From the NCBI RefSeq assembly GCF_013283835.1, contig NZ_CP054052.1, forward strand, positions 2,294,001-2,358,000: a stretch of 64,000 nucleotides of DNA. The letters run 5' to 3'. The notes beneath the pieces are model-generated. The model did not search any database and was not told where the DNA came from. It worked only from the letters and a program-made list of their open reading frames with translations. The translations under genes and the position numbers were made by a program. This stretch comes from Poseidonibacter lekithochrous (GTDB taxonomy: Bacteria; Campylobacterota; Campylobacteria; Campylobacterales; Arcobacteraceae). Below are positions 44,718 to 54,314 of the stretch, piece after piece; the first letter of the stretch is position 1; the number at the start of each line of letters is the position of its first letter.

Positions 44718-47078
44718 ATGAATAAGACAATTCCGCATCTTATTACAATAATTATACTAATCCTAATACAAAACCTCTATGCAAAACATCCTATAGAAAA
44801 CAATAACTTAAAAAATATAACTTTACAGTTACAGTGGAAACATCAATTTCAATTTGCAGGTTATTATATAGCAAAAGAGAAAGGCTATTACAAAGATATA
44901 GGACTAGATGTTAATATCAAAGAATACACTTATAACAAAGATATAGTACAAGATGTTCTAAATAAAAAAGCCCATTATGCAGTTGGTAGATCTTCTTTAG
45001 TAATTAATAAAGCGAAGGGGGATAAAATCACCTTACTTGCAGCTATCTTCCAATCTTCAGCTGATGTTTTAATTGCTTTAAAAAATTCTAATATTTCTTC
45101 TTTAAAAGATTTGAAAAATAAAAGAATAATGATTACAGGTAATGCTCAAAATGACCTTATATATTTGAGTATGTTATTCTCAAATAATTTATCTATTGAA
45201 GATTTAATTATACAAAAACACTCTTTTGATATTGAAGATTTAGTTAATAAGAATACCGATTTAATGGCATCTTATATTTCAAATGAACCTTATCGATTAA
45301 AAAAAGAGTATGGCTTAGACAGTATTGTATTTGCACCAAAAGATTATGGTTTTGATTTTTATGGAGATATTTTATTTACACATGAAGATAGAATAAAAAG
45401 TAATACAAATGAAGTAATGAAATTCAAAAAAGCATCATTAAAAGGATGGAAATATGCTTTTGCAAATATAGAAGAAACTATTAATTTAATACAAGAAAAA
45501 TATAATACTCAGAATAAATCTAAAGAGGCTTTACAATACGAAGCCATAGAGTTACAAAAACTTGCATATTATAATACTAAAGAACTAGGTTTGTTAGATG
45601 TAAATAAAATTGAGCGAATCTATGATGCTTATAAATTAATGGGAATTGCAAAAGAACAAATTGACTTTAAAAGTTTTATTTTTGATGATACTCAAATGAA
45701 CTCAATGTTCACAAAAAAAGAAAAAGCTTTTCTAAAAAGAAAAAAAATACTAAGACTTTGTATTGACCCAAATTGGATGCCCTTTGAAATGTTCACAGAT
45801 GATGGGAAATATATTGGTTTATCTTCTGAGTACTTTAAACTATTTTCAGAACAATTAAAAATACCAATTAAAGCAATTAGAACTAATAATTGGAGTGAAA
45901 CATTAGATTTTATGAAAAAAAGAAAATGTGATATTTTATCTCTTGCAATGGAAACACCAAATAGAAAACAATATATGGACTTTACTTCTGTATATATGCA
46001 AATGCCACTAGTTTTAGCTACAAAATTAAATGTAACCTTTGTAGATAATTTCAAGCAATTAAAAAACAAAAAAATAGGTATTGTTAAAGACTACGCTTAT
46101 GCAGAATTAATTAAAAACAAATTTCCGTATATAAATATTGTTGAGGCAAAAAATACAAAAGATGGTCTTACAAAAGTAGTAAATGAAGAAATATTTGCTT
46201 TTATAGGTGCAGTTGCAGATATTAGTTATTTCACCCAAAAAGATTTTATTGGTGAAGTTAAAATATCTGGGAAATTCAAAGAGAATTTAAACTTAAGTAT
46301 TGCAGTAAGAAATGATGAAACTATACTATTATCAATATTTAATAAACTTATTAGAAATCTAGAAGATGACTTCAAAAATAAAATTACAAATAAATATATG
46401 GCAATTAAATATGATCCAAAAGTTAATCACTCCTTATTATGGAAAAGTTCTCTTATTTTTGTAATCATCATACTAATTACATTTTATTGGACCTACACAA
46501 TAAGAAAAGAGAAACAAAAAGCAGAACTTTTATTAATAAAATTAGAATTTGCGAGAAATCAACTAAAAGAGAAAAATAAAGAGTTAAAACATATTGCAAG
46601 AACCGATAAATTGACAGAACTTTATAATAGAGTTAAACTAGATGATGCCCTAATCAAAGAGTTAAGTAGAGCAAATAGATATAACCACTCTTTAGGAATT
46701 ATTTTAATAGATATTGATAATTTTAAACAAGTTAATGATACTTATGGTCACTTAGTAGGAGATATGGTATTAATAGACCTAGCAAAAATATTAAAAGAGT
46801 ATACAAGGGATATTGATATTGCAGGAAGATGGGGAGGAGAAGAGTTTATGATAATTTGTCCAGAAACAAATATTAAAGGAACAAATAAACTAGCTCACCT
46901 ATTAAAAGATAAAATTGAATCCTTTGACTTTCCAGAAGCTAGAAATATAACTGCTAGTTTTGGTATTTCACAATTTAGAATAAAAGACACACCTGATGAT
47001 TTAATACTTAAAGCAGATGAAGCCTTATATAAAGCGAAAAGTGCAGGAAGAAACTGTGTAAGAGGATATACTAATTAA
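44718..47078 (+). CDS. Dual periplasmic-sensor diguanylate cyclase (NMT1/THI5 + SBP3 + GGDEF)
   Basis: 786 residues with AAGGAG at the start. Signal peptide (1-22), an NMT1/THI5-like binding domain (about 32-260, LQLQWKHQFQFAGYYIAKEKG), a second, family 3-type binding domain (about 345-580, LRLCIDPNWMPFEMFTDDG ... CDILSLAMETPNR), a membrane helix (about 578-598), a coiled linker and a GGDEF domain (about 625-785) with active site GRWGGEEFMIIC. Two ligand-binding modules on one cyclase point to pyrimidine/thiamine-like plus amino-acid-like sensing. Its end overlaps the convergent kinase by 4 bases. Confidence 0.9.
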   Translation: MNKTIPHLITIIILILIQNLYAKHPIENNNLKNITLQLQWKHQFQFAGYYIAKEKGYYKDIGLDVNIKEYTYNKDIVQDVLNKKAHYAVGRSSLVINKAKGDKITLLAAIFQSSADVLIALKNSNISSLKDLKNKRIMITGNAQNDLIYLSMLFSNNLSIEDLIIQKHSFDIEDLVNKNTDLMASYISNEPYRLKKEYGLDSIVFAPKDYGFDFYGDILFTHEDRIKSNTNEVMKFKKASLKGWKYAFANIEETINLIQEKYNTQNKSKEALQYEAIELQKLAYYNTKELGLLDVNKIERIYDAYKLMGIAKEQIDFKSFIFDDTQMNSMFTKKEKAFLKRKKILRLCIDPNWMPFEMFTDDGKYIGLSSEYFKLFSEQLKIPIKAIRTNNWSETLDFMKKRKCDILSLAMETPNRKQYMDFTSVYMQMPLVLATKLNVTFVDNFKQLKNKKIGIVKDYAYAELIKNKFPYINIVEAKNTKDGLTKVVNEEIFAFIGAVADISYFTQKDFIGEVKISGKFKENLNLSIAVRNDETILLSIFNKLIRNLEDDFKNKITNKYMAIKYDPKVNHSLLWKSSLIFVIIILITFYWTYTIRKEKQKAELLLIKLEFARNQLKEKNKELKHIARTDKLTELYNRVKLDDALIKELSRANRYNHSLGIILIDIDNFKQVNDTYGHLVGDMVLIDLAKILKEYTRDIDIAGRWGGEEFMIICPETNIKGTNKLAHLLKDKIESFDFPEARNITASFGISQFRIKDTPDDLILKADEALYKAKSAGRNCVRGYTN

Positions 47079-49303
47079 TTTTTAATTGGTAAATCCACAT
47101 AAAAACAAGCTCCCCCATTGCTATTATAAACACCAATAACTCCATTAAAATGTTTATTAACAATTGTTTTACACATATATAATCCTAAACCTGTACCTGA
47201 CTTTTCATCTTTTGTAGAAAAATAAGGATCAAAGATTTTATCAATAATTGATTCTTTAACTCCACCTGCATTATCAGTAAAACTCGTACGTAAAGTATTA
47301 TGAATACGATAAATTCGAACTTTTATTTCTTTTTGCTCAATATTTTTAGAAACTAAAGCTTCTTTAGCATTTTTAATTATATTAATAAACACTTGCAATA
47401 ACTCCCTTGAGTGTACTTCAATACAAGATTCATCTTCCACACAGATTGTTAAAACAATATTATTATTCTCTAAAGATTTAAGCATAATTTTTAAAGTCTC
47501 ATCAATTATATCTTTTGGTTTTACTATCTCTTTTTCTTTATTAGGTTTAAAAAAGTTCCTAAAGTCTTCAATAGTTTGAGATAGATATTTTGTTTGATCT
47601 AATATAGATTCGGTATTTTCTTTCAGTTCATCATTTTCAACCATATCAAGCTCTATATCTGCTAAAGTATTATTTGCAGCCATTGAAATAACAGAGATTG
47701 GTTGTCTCCATTGATGTGCAATCATAGAAATCATCTCACCCATTGCTGCGTGTCTTGATTGAGCTATCATCATCTCTTCTTTATCTTTTAACTCTTCTTT
47801 TAAATATACTTCTTTTGTAATCTCTTGTTTTACTGCTAGATAGTTTATTATTTCATTTTTATCATCTAAAATTGGAGTAATAATAGCAGACTCCCAAAAC
47901 TCATTACCTTCTTTATCAATATTCTTAAAAGTACCTCTCCAAGTTTTTTTTGCAAGAAGAGTATCCCATATAATATTATATTCAATAGGTGAAGTTAATT
48001 TTGATTTTAATATTCTTGGATTCTGTCCTATTGCTTCTTTATAAGTAAATCCAGTTACAGCAGAGAAATGAGGATTTACATACTCTATATTTCCTTCTAT
48101 ATTTGTAATCACTATAGAGATTGGAGAATGGTCAATTGCTACTTTTAATTTAAGTAACTCATGTTCAAGTTCTTGTTGTTTAGTAATATTAGTATGAAAA
48201 CCAACCATTCTTAAAGCTTTTCCATTTTTATCAAAAATAGTTTTACCCTTATCTAATATCCATTGCCATGAGCCATCTTTATGTTTTAACCTATGTATAT
48301 TCTCATATAACTCTGTTTTTCCCTCATGGTTATCTTTAATATCTCTTATGGTTTTTTCTTTATCATCAGGATGAACTCTGTCCTCCCAAGATTTAAAATC
48401 ATTTTCTAATTCATTATCTTTAAAACCTAATAACTCTTTCCAGATAGGTGAAAAATAAACTTCATTGCTCTGTAAATCCCAATCCCATAACCCAAGCTTT
48501 GAACCACTTACCGCATAATCATATCTATCATATAAAATTTTATATTTATCTTTTAACTCTTTTAAATGTTTTTGGTTTTTATAAATACTATTTATTACTA
48601 AAATACCTATAACAAAAATCACTAGAGAGAAGATAATAATTAGAAGTATTTGTTTTGTATATTCTCCATCTAAACTCTCCCAATTCTCTTCATATAAATC
48701 CATAGGAATTGATACACTAATTCCACCTCGAACTTCACCTTCTTTATAACCTTGAATTGAATGACAATTTAAACAAGATTTTTCAACTATTAACTTACCC
48801 ATAAAATTAAGCATATTATTCTGTTTATCTTCTTGAGTAAAGTAGTTATCGTATGTATGTTCTTCAAAATACTTTAAAGCCTCTTTTTCAAAAGCATTAG
48901 CTTTATTATCAGGATTCAAAGGTTTTAAACTTGTAATTTTATATTTATAATCACTTTTTGCATTCATCATTTCTGAGAGTTGTCTAGTCATCCAAGCTGG
49001 ATTTATTTTTACTAATAGTTCATTATCTTTAGTATATAAATGGTTATTTGTAAGATACTTGTTAGGCTTTAATCCACTTTGGGACTTAACATATATTCCA
49101 CCGAATTTAGAGTTCCAAGCTCTAAAAATCTTAAGATTTTCAAAGTGTGTTTTAGCTTCATTGTAGATAGTTTTATTAAATAATTCTTTATTTGATTCAT
49201 ATATTTTATTTTTATTATTTAATACTGTATATGCCATATAAAAAACAATTACAGACAAAAACAAATATGCAATATTTCTAAGTAGTTTTAAATCCATTTT
49301 CAC
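47075..49303 (-). CDS. Sensor histidine kinase with periplasmic c-type haem domain (Tll0287-like)
   Basis: 742 residues: membrane helix (about 10-27), a DUF3365/Tll0287-like periplasmic domain (31-215) with a haem c site C177-x-x-C-H181 (VEKSCLNCHSIQGY) and RGGISVSIPM, a second helix (218-238), two PAS domains (about 262-375 and 385-500), H box MIAHQWRQPI (about 530) and ATPase domain ending in GTGLGLYMCKTIV. It probably senses redox state, oxygen or NO outside the membrane. Transcribed just after the receiver/PilZ-like protein, its likely partner (2-base gap). Confidence 0.9.
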   Translation of the reverse strand: MKMDLKLLRNIAYLFLSVIVFYMAYTVLNNKNKIYESNKELFNKTIYNEAKTHFENLKIFRAWNSKFGGIYVKSQSGLKPNKYLTNNHLYTKDNELLVKINPAWMTRQLSEMMNAKSDYKYKITSLKPLNPDNKANAFEKEALKYFEEHTYDNYFTQEDKQNNMLNFMGKLIVEKSCLNCHSIQGYKEGEVRGGISVSIPMDLYEENWESLDGEYTKQILLIIIFSLVIFVIGILVINSIYKNQKHLKELKDKYKILYDRYDYAVSGSKLGLWDWDLQSNEVYFSPIWKELLGFKDNELENDFKSWEDRVHPDDKEKTIRDIKDNHEGKTELYENIHRLKHKDGSWQWILDKGKTIFDKNGKALRMVGFHTNITKQQELEHELLKLKVAIDHSPISIVITNIEGNIEYVNPHFSAVTGFTYKEAIGQNPRILKSKLTSPIEYNIIWDTLLAKKTWRGTFKNIDKEGNEFWESAIITPILDDKNEIINYLAVKQEITKEVYLKEELKDKEEMMIAQSRHAAMGEMISMIAHQWRQPISVISMAANNTLADIELDMVENDELKENTESILDQTKYLSQTIEDFRNFFKPNKEKEIVKPKDIIDETLKIMLKSLENNNIVLTICVEDESCIEVHSRELLQVFINIIKNAKEALVSKNIEQKEIKVRIYRIHNTLRTSFTDNAGGVKESIIDKIFDPYFSTKDEKSGTGLGLYMCKTIVNKHFNGVIGVYNSNGGACFYVDLPIKN

Positions 49304-49305
49304 AC

Positions 49306-50445
49306 CTATGAGTATTGATATTTTGTTTTAAATTCATCCACTAATTCTAATTCTCTTTTATAAATATACTTTTGCAGAGAGTTTTCAGTTTCTTCATTTC
49401 CTTTAATTAATAAAACAACTTTATAAGTATCTTCATCTAAGTCTTCAATTTTATATACTCTAGATTCTAAATTTACATAATCAACACTATGTTCCTTTTC
49501 ATTCTTTGAGAAGATTATTAGAAGGTTAATAACATCATGTTTTTCTAAATGAAGATTATCTTTACTAATTTCTAAAAGTATCTCTTTTGTAGAGATTCCA
49601 TTTATATGAGTTTCAATTCTTTCGTCTTTACCCTGAATAACAAAAGCTTTTAGTTTATCATTTGGTTCTAGTACAATTCCTGTTCTATCTTTAAATTCAG
49701 GATGAAATAATTTCTCTTTTTTAAGAACTACTTCATAATCTTCTAAATTAAAAGAGATTAAAGAACATGAGATATCTTCACTTACTAAGGATGAGTCTAA
49801 AATCGCACTATGTTCATGTTTTATTGCTAACAGTTGAAGATGTGTTGTTCTAAGAGTAATTTTATCTTCATCTATATTTAGTATTTTTCCACTATTAATT
49901 ATTGGCACACCTTTATAGTGATTAATAATATCAATTTTCATACTATTCTCAAAAAGAAAAGTTAAAATATCATTATCTCCTAAATCAGGAGAAGTGATTT
50001 CATTCTTTTTAAACTCTTCTAATTCAAACTCTTTTCTTTTAATATTCGATAGTACTTTTAAAAATACTGTTATCATTTTTACCGCATTTACAGGTTTAGC
50101 AATAAAATCACTTACCCCTATATGAAAAGACTTCATTAAAGTTTCAGTATCTGAATGAGCTGATAAGATTACAATTTCTACATCTGGATTTATTTTTTTT
50201 ATTTCTCGAATCATTTCGTGACCCGTCATTTTAGGCATTGTAAGATCTGTTAACACTAGGTCAGGTCTATTTTTTTTATATAGTTCAAGTCCTTCTTGTC
50301 CATCTGAGGCTACAATTACTTCTTTAAACAATTTACTTAAAAACTTAACTACTTGTTTTTGTAAAGCTTGGCTATCTTCTACAAATAAAATAGTGTAATT
50401 TTGAGCTATTTCTTTTAATTTGACTATACTTTCCATACTATCCAT
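49306..50445 (-). CDS. Response regulator with C-terminal PilZ-like/unknown domains
   Basis: 379 residues. Receiver domain (about 15-130) with Glu23/Asp24, phospho-acceptor Asp67 (LVLTDLTMPKMTG) and Lys in IAKPVN. The remainder (150-379) is beta-rich with two similar halves resembling PilZ or YcgR N-terminal folds (FENSMKIDIINHYKGVPIINSGKIL ... ISCSLISFNLEDYEVVLKKEKLFHP). It has no DNA-binding domain. Middle gene of a HDOD-regulator-kinase unit. The PilZ assignment is tentative, as the RxxxR motif is not clear. Confidence 0.78.
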   Translation of the reverse strand: MDSMESIVKLKEIAQNYTILFVEDSQALQKQVVKFLSKLFKEVIVASDGQEGLELYKKNRPDLVLTDLTMPKMTGHEMIREIKKINPDVEIVILSAHSDTETLMKSFHIGVSDFIAKPVNAVKMITVFLKVLSNIKRKEFELEEFKKNEITSPDLGDNDILTFLFENSMKIDIINHYKGVPIINSGKILNIDEDKITLRTTHLQLLAIKHEHSAILDSSLVSEDISCSLISFNLEDYEVVLKKEKLFHPEFKDRTGIVLEPNDKLKAFVIQGKDERIETHINGISTKEILLEISKDNLHLEKHDVINLLIIFSKNEKEHSVDYVNLESRVYKIEDLDEDTYKVVLLIKGNEETENSLQKYIYKRELELVDEFKTKYQYS

Positions 50446-50453
50446 AATAAATC

Positions 50454-51299
50454 CTAAGAATTTTTATAATTAATAGATAATCTATCAATTATATTTTTTA
50501 ATTTTTCAAAATCCAAATCGTAATCTTTTGCTTTTAATAAAGCTAATTGAATACTATCACTTGACATTGGACGCGTGAAGGAACAAAGAGTATTTATAAC
50601 ACTTAATACAGCAACTGCTTTTTTATTAGAAGTACTTAAATATGGATTTCCCATATAAAAAATCATATCTAAATTCTTTTGATCAAAACCCCAATCTTTT
50701 AGAACCATTGAACTTAGTTCACATGAGCTAATACCTACAAAATCTCGCTCAACTTTTGAAACATCACTATTTCTATAAATAGCTTTAAATTTATTGATTT
50801 TATTTTCTTGTTTTAAATAAGATGAAATAATAAACTTTCCAATATTATGTAAAAAAATAGGAATAATTAAATCTTCTTTTAAATCAGCATCACTTTCATC
50901 AAGCCAATCTAACATCACTTTAAAAGAGAGTTCATTTACTAAGTTAAATTTATAATAAGTTATATCATAAGCATCTAAGTCAAACTTCAATGTATTATTT
51001 ACAATCTCACTTATACAAACAGCAATAGTAAAATTCATACCATATAAACTAATAGCTTGTCCTGGTGTATCAATAGTATTCGTAAAACCAAAGAATTTTG
51101 AATTTGCAAGATGCAATATTCTTGAAGTTAAAATAGGATCTCTGTGAATTAACTCTAATAGTTTTTTTGTATCATAATTTTCACTTGATTTTAAATTTAA
51201 AAGCAAAGTTACAATATCTGGTAGAATTGGTAGTTTTTTTAAGTTTTCTTCTAATATTAACATAGCGTTATACTTTATTATTTCTTTATATAATAGCAT
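50454..51299 (-). CDS. HDOD-domain protein
   Basis: 281 residues. The HDOD pattern starts ENLKKLPILPDIVTLLLNLKSSENYDTKKLLELIHRDPILTSRILHLANS, with GMNFTIAVCISEIVNN and FLHNIGKFIISSYL. HDOD proteins bind partners in signalling and cell-cycle control rather than hydrolysing nucleotides. The start may instead be the ATG 12 codons later; no clear ribosome site marks either. It begins the three-gene signalling unit and lies divergent from the oxidoreductase gene. Confidence 0.85.
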   Translation of the reverse strand: MLLYKEIIKYNAMLILEENLKKLPILPDIVTLLLNLKSSENYDTKKLLELIHRDPILTSRILHLANSKFFGFTNTIDTPGQAISLYGMNFTIAVCISEIVNNTLKFDLDAYDITYYKFNLVNELSFKVMLDWLDESDADLKEDLIIPIFLHNIGKFIISSYLKQENKINKFKAIYRNSDVSKVERDFVGISSCELSSMVLKDWGFDQKNLDMIFYMGNPYLSTSNKKAVAVLSVINTLCSFTRPMSSDSIQLALLKAKDYDLDFEKLKNIIDRLSINYKNS

Positions 51300-51425
51300 T
51301 ATTTTTCAATTAATAAATTTAATATGTGCATAAAATAAAAGATAAAATTGATTATTTAAGTTTTAATTACACAAAAAGTAAATAAATTTTACTTATAATA
51401 TATAAAATCCTAAAAAAGAGATGAT

Positions 51426-52793
51426 ATGAAAAATTATGATTTAATAGTAATTGGAGCAGGTAGAGCTGCCAATTTAGCAGTAAAAGCAGGGAAACTAGGA
51501 AAAAAAGTAGCTATCATAGAAAAATCTAAATTAGGTGGAACATGCCCAAATAGAGGCTGTGTCCCATCAAAATTAATCATAGGTTATGCTCATGTAGCAA
51601 GAGCTATCAAAGAATCAGAAAGACATTTTATTGATTCAACAATAAACAATATAGATATTAATAAAATATTTGAAGAAACAAACAACTACGTTTCAAAAAT
51701 TGATCCAAGATATGAAAGTAGATTTAATGAAAATGTAACAGTATATAGAGGAAGTGCAAGTTTTATCTCCGATAAAGTAATAGAAGTTAATGATGAAAGA
51801 TTAAGTGCTGACAATATATTAATAGCAACTGGAACTAGACCAATTAAACCTGCACATGAAAAAGCTTGGAGCAGTGATGATATATTTCCTTTCAAAAAAG
51901 AGATACCAAAATCAATAACAATAGTAGGTTCTGGATTTATTGCTTGTGAATTAGCAAACTTCTTTGATGCAGTGGGAATAAAAACAAAACTAATTGCTAG
52001 AGGAGATAAACTTCTTAGTGCCGAAGATAAAGATATAAGTGAGATTTTTAAAGAAGAGTTTACAAAAAATGTAGATGTATCATTTAATACAACAATAAAA
52101 GATATTAAACATGAAAACAATGAATTTGACTTAGTATTAGAAAATAAAGATGGAACAAAAGTAAGCCATAAAAGTGAAGCTTTATTATATGCCACAGGAA
52201 GAGTCTCAAACGCTGATTTATTAAACCTTGAAAATACAAATATTAAAACAAATGAAAGAGGATTTATTAAAAGAAATGAATTCTTTGAAACATCAGTTAG
52301 TGGAGTTTATGTTACAGGAGATGCAAGTGGAGAAAATATGCTTCAACACGCAGCAGCTTATGAAGTAAACTATCTTGGAAAGATTTTATATGAAAATGAG
52401 CCAAGTCCTTTAAAATTCAAATATATGCCACATGCAGTATTCTCAGATCCAGAAGTTGCTAGTGTTGGAATAACTGAGCAAAAAGCACAAGAAAGCGGAA
52501 TTAACTATGTTGCCTCAACAACTAATTGGTTAGCAAGTGCAAAAGCTATGTCAACAAGACTTGATTATCCAAGAACTAAATTTATTATAAATCCTAATAC
52601 TTATGAGATTTTAGGATGTCATTTAATTGGACCTGAAAGCTCAACTATGATGCATCAAATTTTAAGTGTAATGCATATAGAAAATGATATTAGACATTTA
52701 AAAGATATGTTATATATCCACCCTGCTTTAAGTGAAGCTATCTTACCAGCAGCAGTTCAAGCAGTAATTGAAGTGGAAAAATATAACAACTAA
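51426..52793 (+). CDS. Class I pyridine-nucleotide disulfide oxidoreductase (mycothione/mercuric reductase-like)
   Basis: 455 residues. FAD site IGAGRAANLAVKAG: the usual GxGxxG third Gly is Ala. Redox-active pair Cys-x4-Cys in GGTCPNRGCVPSKL (about 43-50), NAD(P) site IVGSGFIACELANFF, GDASGEN, and the C-terminal His-Pro-Ala-Leu-Ser-Glu interface (YIHPALSEA) typical of dimeric family members. Most similar in style to mycothione and mercuric reductases; the thiol substrate is unknown. It overlaps the convergent LysE gene by 4 bases. Confidence 0.87.
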   Translation: MKNYDLIVIGAGRAANLAVKAGKLGKKVAIIEKSKLGGTCPNRGCVPSKLIIGYAHVARAIKESERHFIDSTINNIDINKIFEETNNYVSKIDPRYESRFNENVTVYRGSASFISDKVIEVNDERLSADNILIATGTRPIKPAHEKAWSSDDIFPFKKEIPKSITIVGSGFIACELANFFDAVGIKTKLIARGDKLLSAEDKDISEIFKEEFTKNVDVSFNTTIKDIKHENNEFDLVLENKDGTKVSHKSEALLYATGRVSNADLLNLENTNIKTNERGFIKRNEFFETSVSGVYVTGDASGENMLQHAAAYEVNYLGKILYENEPSPLKFKYMPHAVFSDPEVASVGITEQKAQESGINYVASTTNWLASAKAMSTRLDYPRTKFIINPNTYEILGCHLIGPESSTMMHQILSVMHIENDIRHLKDMLYIHPALSEAILPAAVQAVIEVEKYNN

Positions 52794-53398
52794 TATTTTG
52801 TATAAAAATTTGTTATTATTATTGAAAGGGCAGAAAAAATAAGGATACTTCCCATAAGTATATTAAAACCTTGCAATCGTTTATTTGTACTAAAAAAACG
52901 TGTTGCTTTTTGCCCTAAGACACCCCAAAAAGATAAAGACATATAACATACAAAAAAATAAATACATACAAAAACAATCAAAGCTGTTTTACTTTGGGAA
53001 AACATTGAAACACCTGAGATTGACGCTATCCAAGCTTTCGGATTAAGCCATTGTAATAAAAAACCTTCATGGAACTTAAGATATTTCAAATCTTCATCTT
53101 TGACTTCCAAAGAAGCTTTTGAGTTTGCAATTTTATATCCCATATAACAAATAAATAAAGCACCAAAAATTTCTAAAATTAAAAAAACATCTGTATATTG
53201 TTCATATATTGAAGATAAACCAAGTGCAATTAGTATTAAAAGTAATGTAAATCCTATAGTTGCCCCAGAAATAAATGAGAAAGTTTTTGTAAAGCCATGA
53301 TTAATACCTGAAGTTACAATCATAATATTTACAGGTCCTGGGGTTATTGACATAGCAAGAGAAAAAGAAAACATTGCTAAAAAAATAGTTTGTGACAT
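52790..53398 (-). CDS. LysE-family exporter (copy 1)
   Basis: 202 residues, five or six helices. N-terminal signature ITPGPVNIMIVTSGINHGFTKT, a central Lys-rich loop, and FLLQWLNPKAWIASISG are diagnostic of LysE/RhtB exporters of amino acids or derivatives. It lies 48 bases after an AraC-family gene on the same strand, an arrangement repeated at 58.7-60.3 kb with a different pair. The exported compound is unknown. Confidence 0.87.
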   Translation of the reverse strand: MSQTIFLAMFSFSLAMSITPGPVNIMIVTSGINHGFTKTFSFISGATIGFTLLLILIALGLSSIYEQYTDVFLILEIFGALFICYMGYKIANSKASLEVKDEDLKYLKFHEGFLLQWLNPKAWIASISGVSMFSQSKTALIVFVCIYFFVCYMSLSFWGVLGQKATRFFSTNKRLQGFNILMGSILIFSALSIIITNFYTKY

Positions 53399-53446
53399 AA
53401 AAATCCTTTATATTAAAAAATAAGTATAAAGAATTTAAAAAAATAT

Positions 53447-54256
53447 TTATTGTAAAAAATTGAGTTTATAATCTTTTGGTGTTACTGCAACGATTTTTAA
53501 AAAGTTTTTATGAAAATGACTTTGATCAAAAAATCCACATTCTAAGGCTGTATCAACTATTGAAAACCCCTCTTGTAACAACTCTTTTGATTTGTTTATT
53601 TTCCTATTAAGTAAATAAGCTCTTGGGGTTAAATTCATCTGAGATTTAAAAAGCCTTATAATATAAAAACTATTTAATTCAAATTTATTAGCTAACTCTT
53701 CTAATGTAATATTTTCTTTATAATTAGTATCCAAATAGTTAATTATTTTCTCAAACTTTTCATCATAAATTTTCAATCTTGAATCTTCTAAAAAAAGAGC
53801 AAAGAATTTAAGAAAGAAACCAATTACAACATCTTCTTTATCACAAGAATCATGTTCTTCAAAAAGATAGGCACATAAAGTTGTATATTCAAGATAAAAC
53901 TCTTCATTATCTATGAAATAACTTGGTATTTCAATGAAAGTATTAACATCTTTATTAATTAGTTTTTGAATATTCATACACCAATTTACATCTAAATAAA
54001 GCATATAATACTCATTAAGTTCCTCACTACATGAATTACAAGAGTGAACTGCTTTAGGGTTTATGATACTTAAACCATTTTCTTTTAATATATACTCTTT
54101 TCCACTATTAAAATACTTGCTAATTCCTTTTTTATTAACACCTAAAGAAAAAGTATCATGGAAATGTTTTTTATAATGAAGATTAGAATTCGAGTGTCTT
54201 AATTCTAAAAAAGGTAAGTTTTCATCTTTAAAGATTTTAGTAAATGTTTTTTGCAT
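53447..54256 (-). CDS. AraC-family regulator next to LysE (copy 1)
   Basis: 269 residues: cupin-like N-terminal sensor (about 10-165; HYKKHFHDTFSLGV, SIINPKAVHSC), then AraC helix-turn-helix pair (about 170-265; ITLEELANKFELNSFYIIRLFKSQMN, TALECGFFDQSHFHKNFLKIVAVTPKDYK). The likely target is the adjacent LysE gene. Strongly resembles the regulator at 59459-60274 in its C-terminus (TALECGFFDQSH). Confidence 0.86.
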   Translation of the reverse strand: MQKTFTKIFKDENLPFLELRHSNSNLHYKKHFHDTFSLGVNKKGISKYFNSGKEYILKENGLSIINPKAVHSCNSCSEELNEYYMLYLDVNWCMNIQKLINKDVNTFIEIPSYFIDNEEFYLEYTTLCAYLFEEHDSCDKEDVVIGFFLKFFALFLEDSRLKIYDEKFEKIINYLDTNYKENITLEELANKFELNSFYIIRLFKSQMNLTPRAYLLNRKINKSKELLQEGFSIVDTALECGFFDQSHFHKNFLKIVAVTPKDYKLNFLQ

Positions 54257-54288
54257 TTTTTAGTATAACATACTTAGTTTACAATTAT

Positions 54289-54314
54289 AAATAAAGAGTT
54301 AAAACTCTTTATTT
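54289..54314 (-). terminator. Terminator after the AraC/GyrI-like gene
   Basis: AAATAAAGAGT / ACTCTTTATTT, a perfect 11-bp hairpin with a 4-base loop just downstream of the minus-strand stop codon at 54313. Confidence 0.72.
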
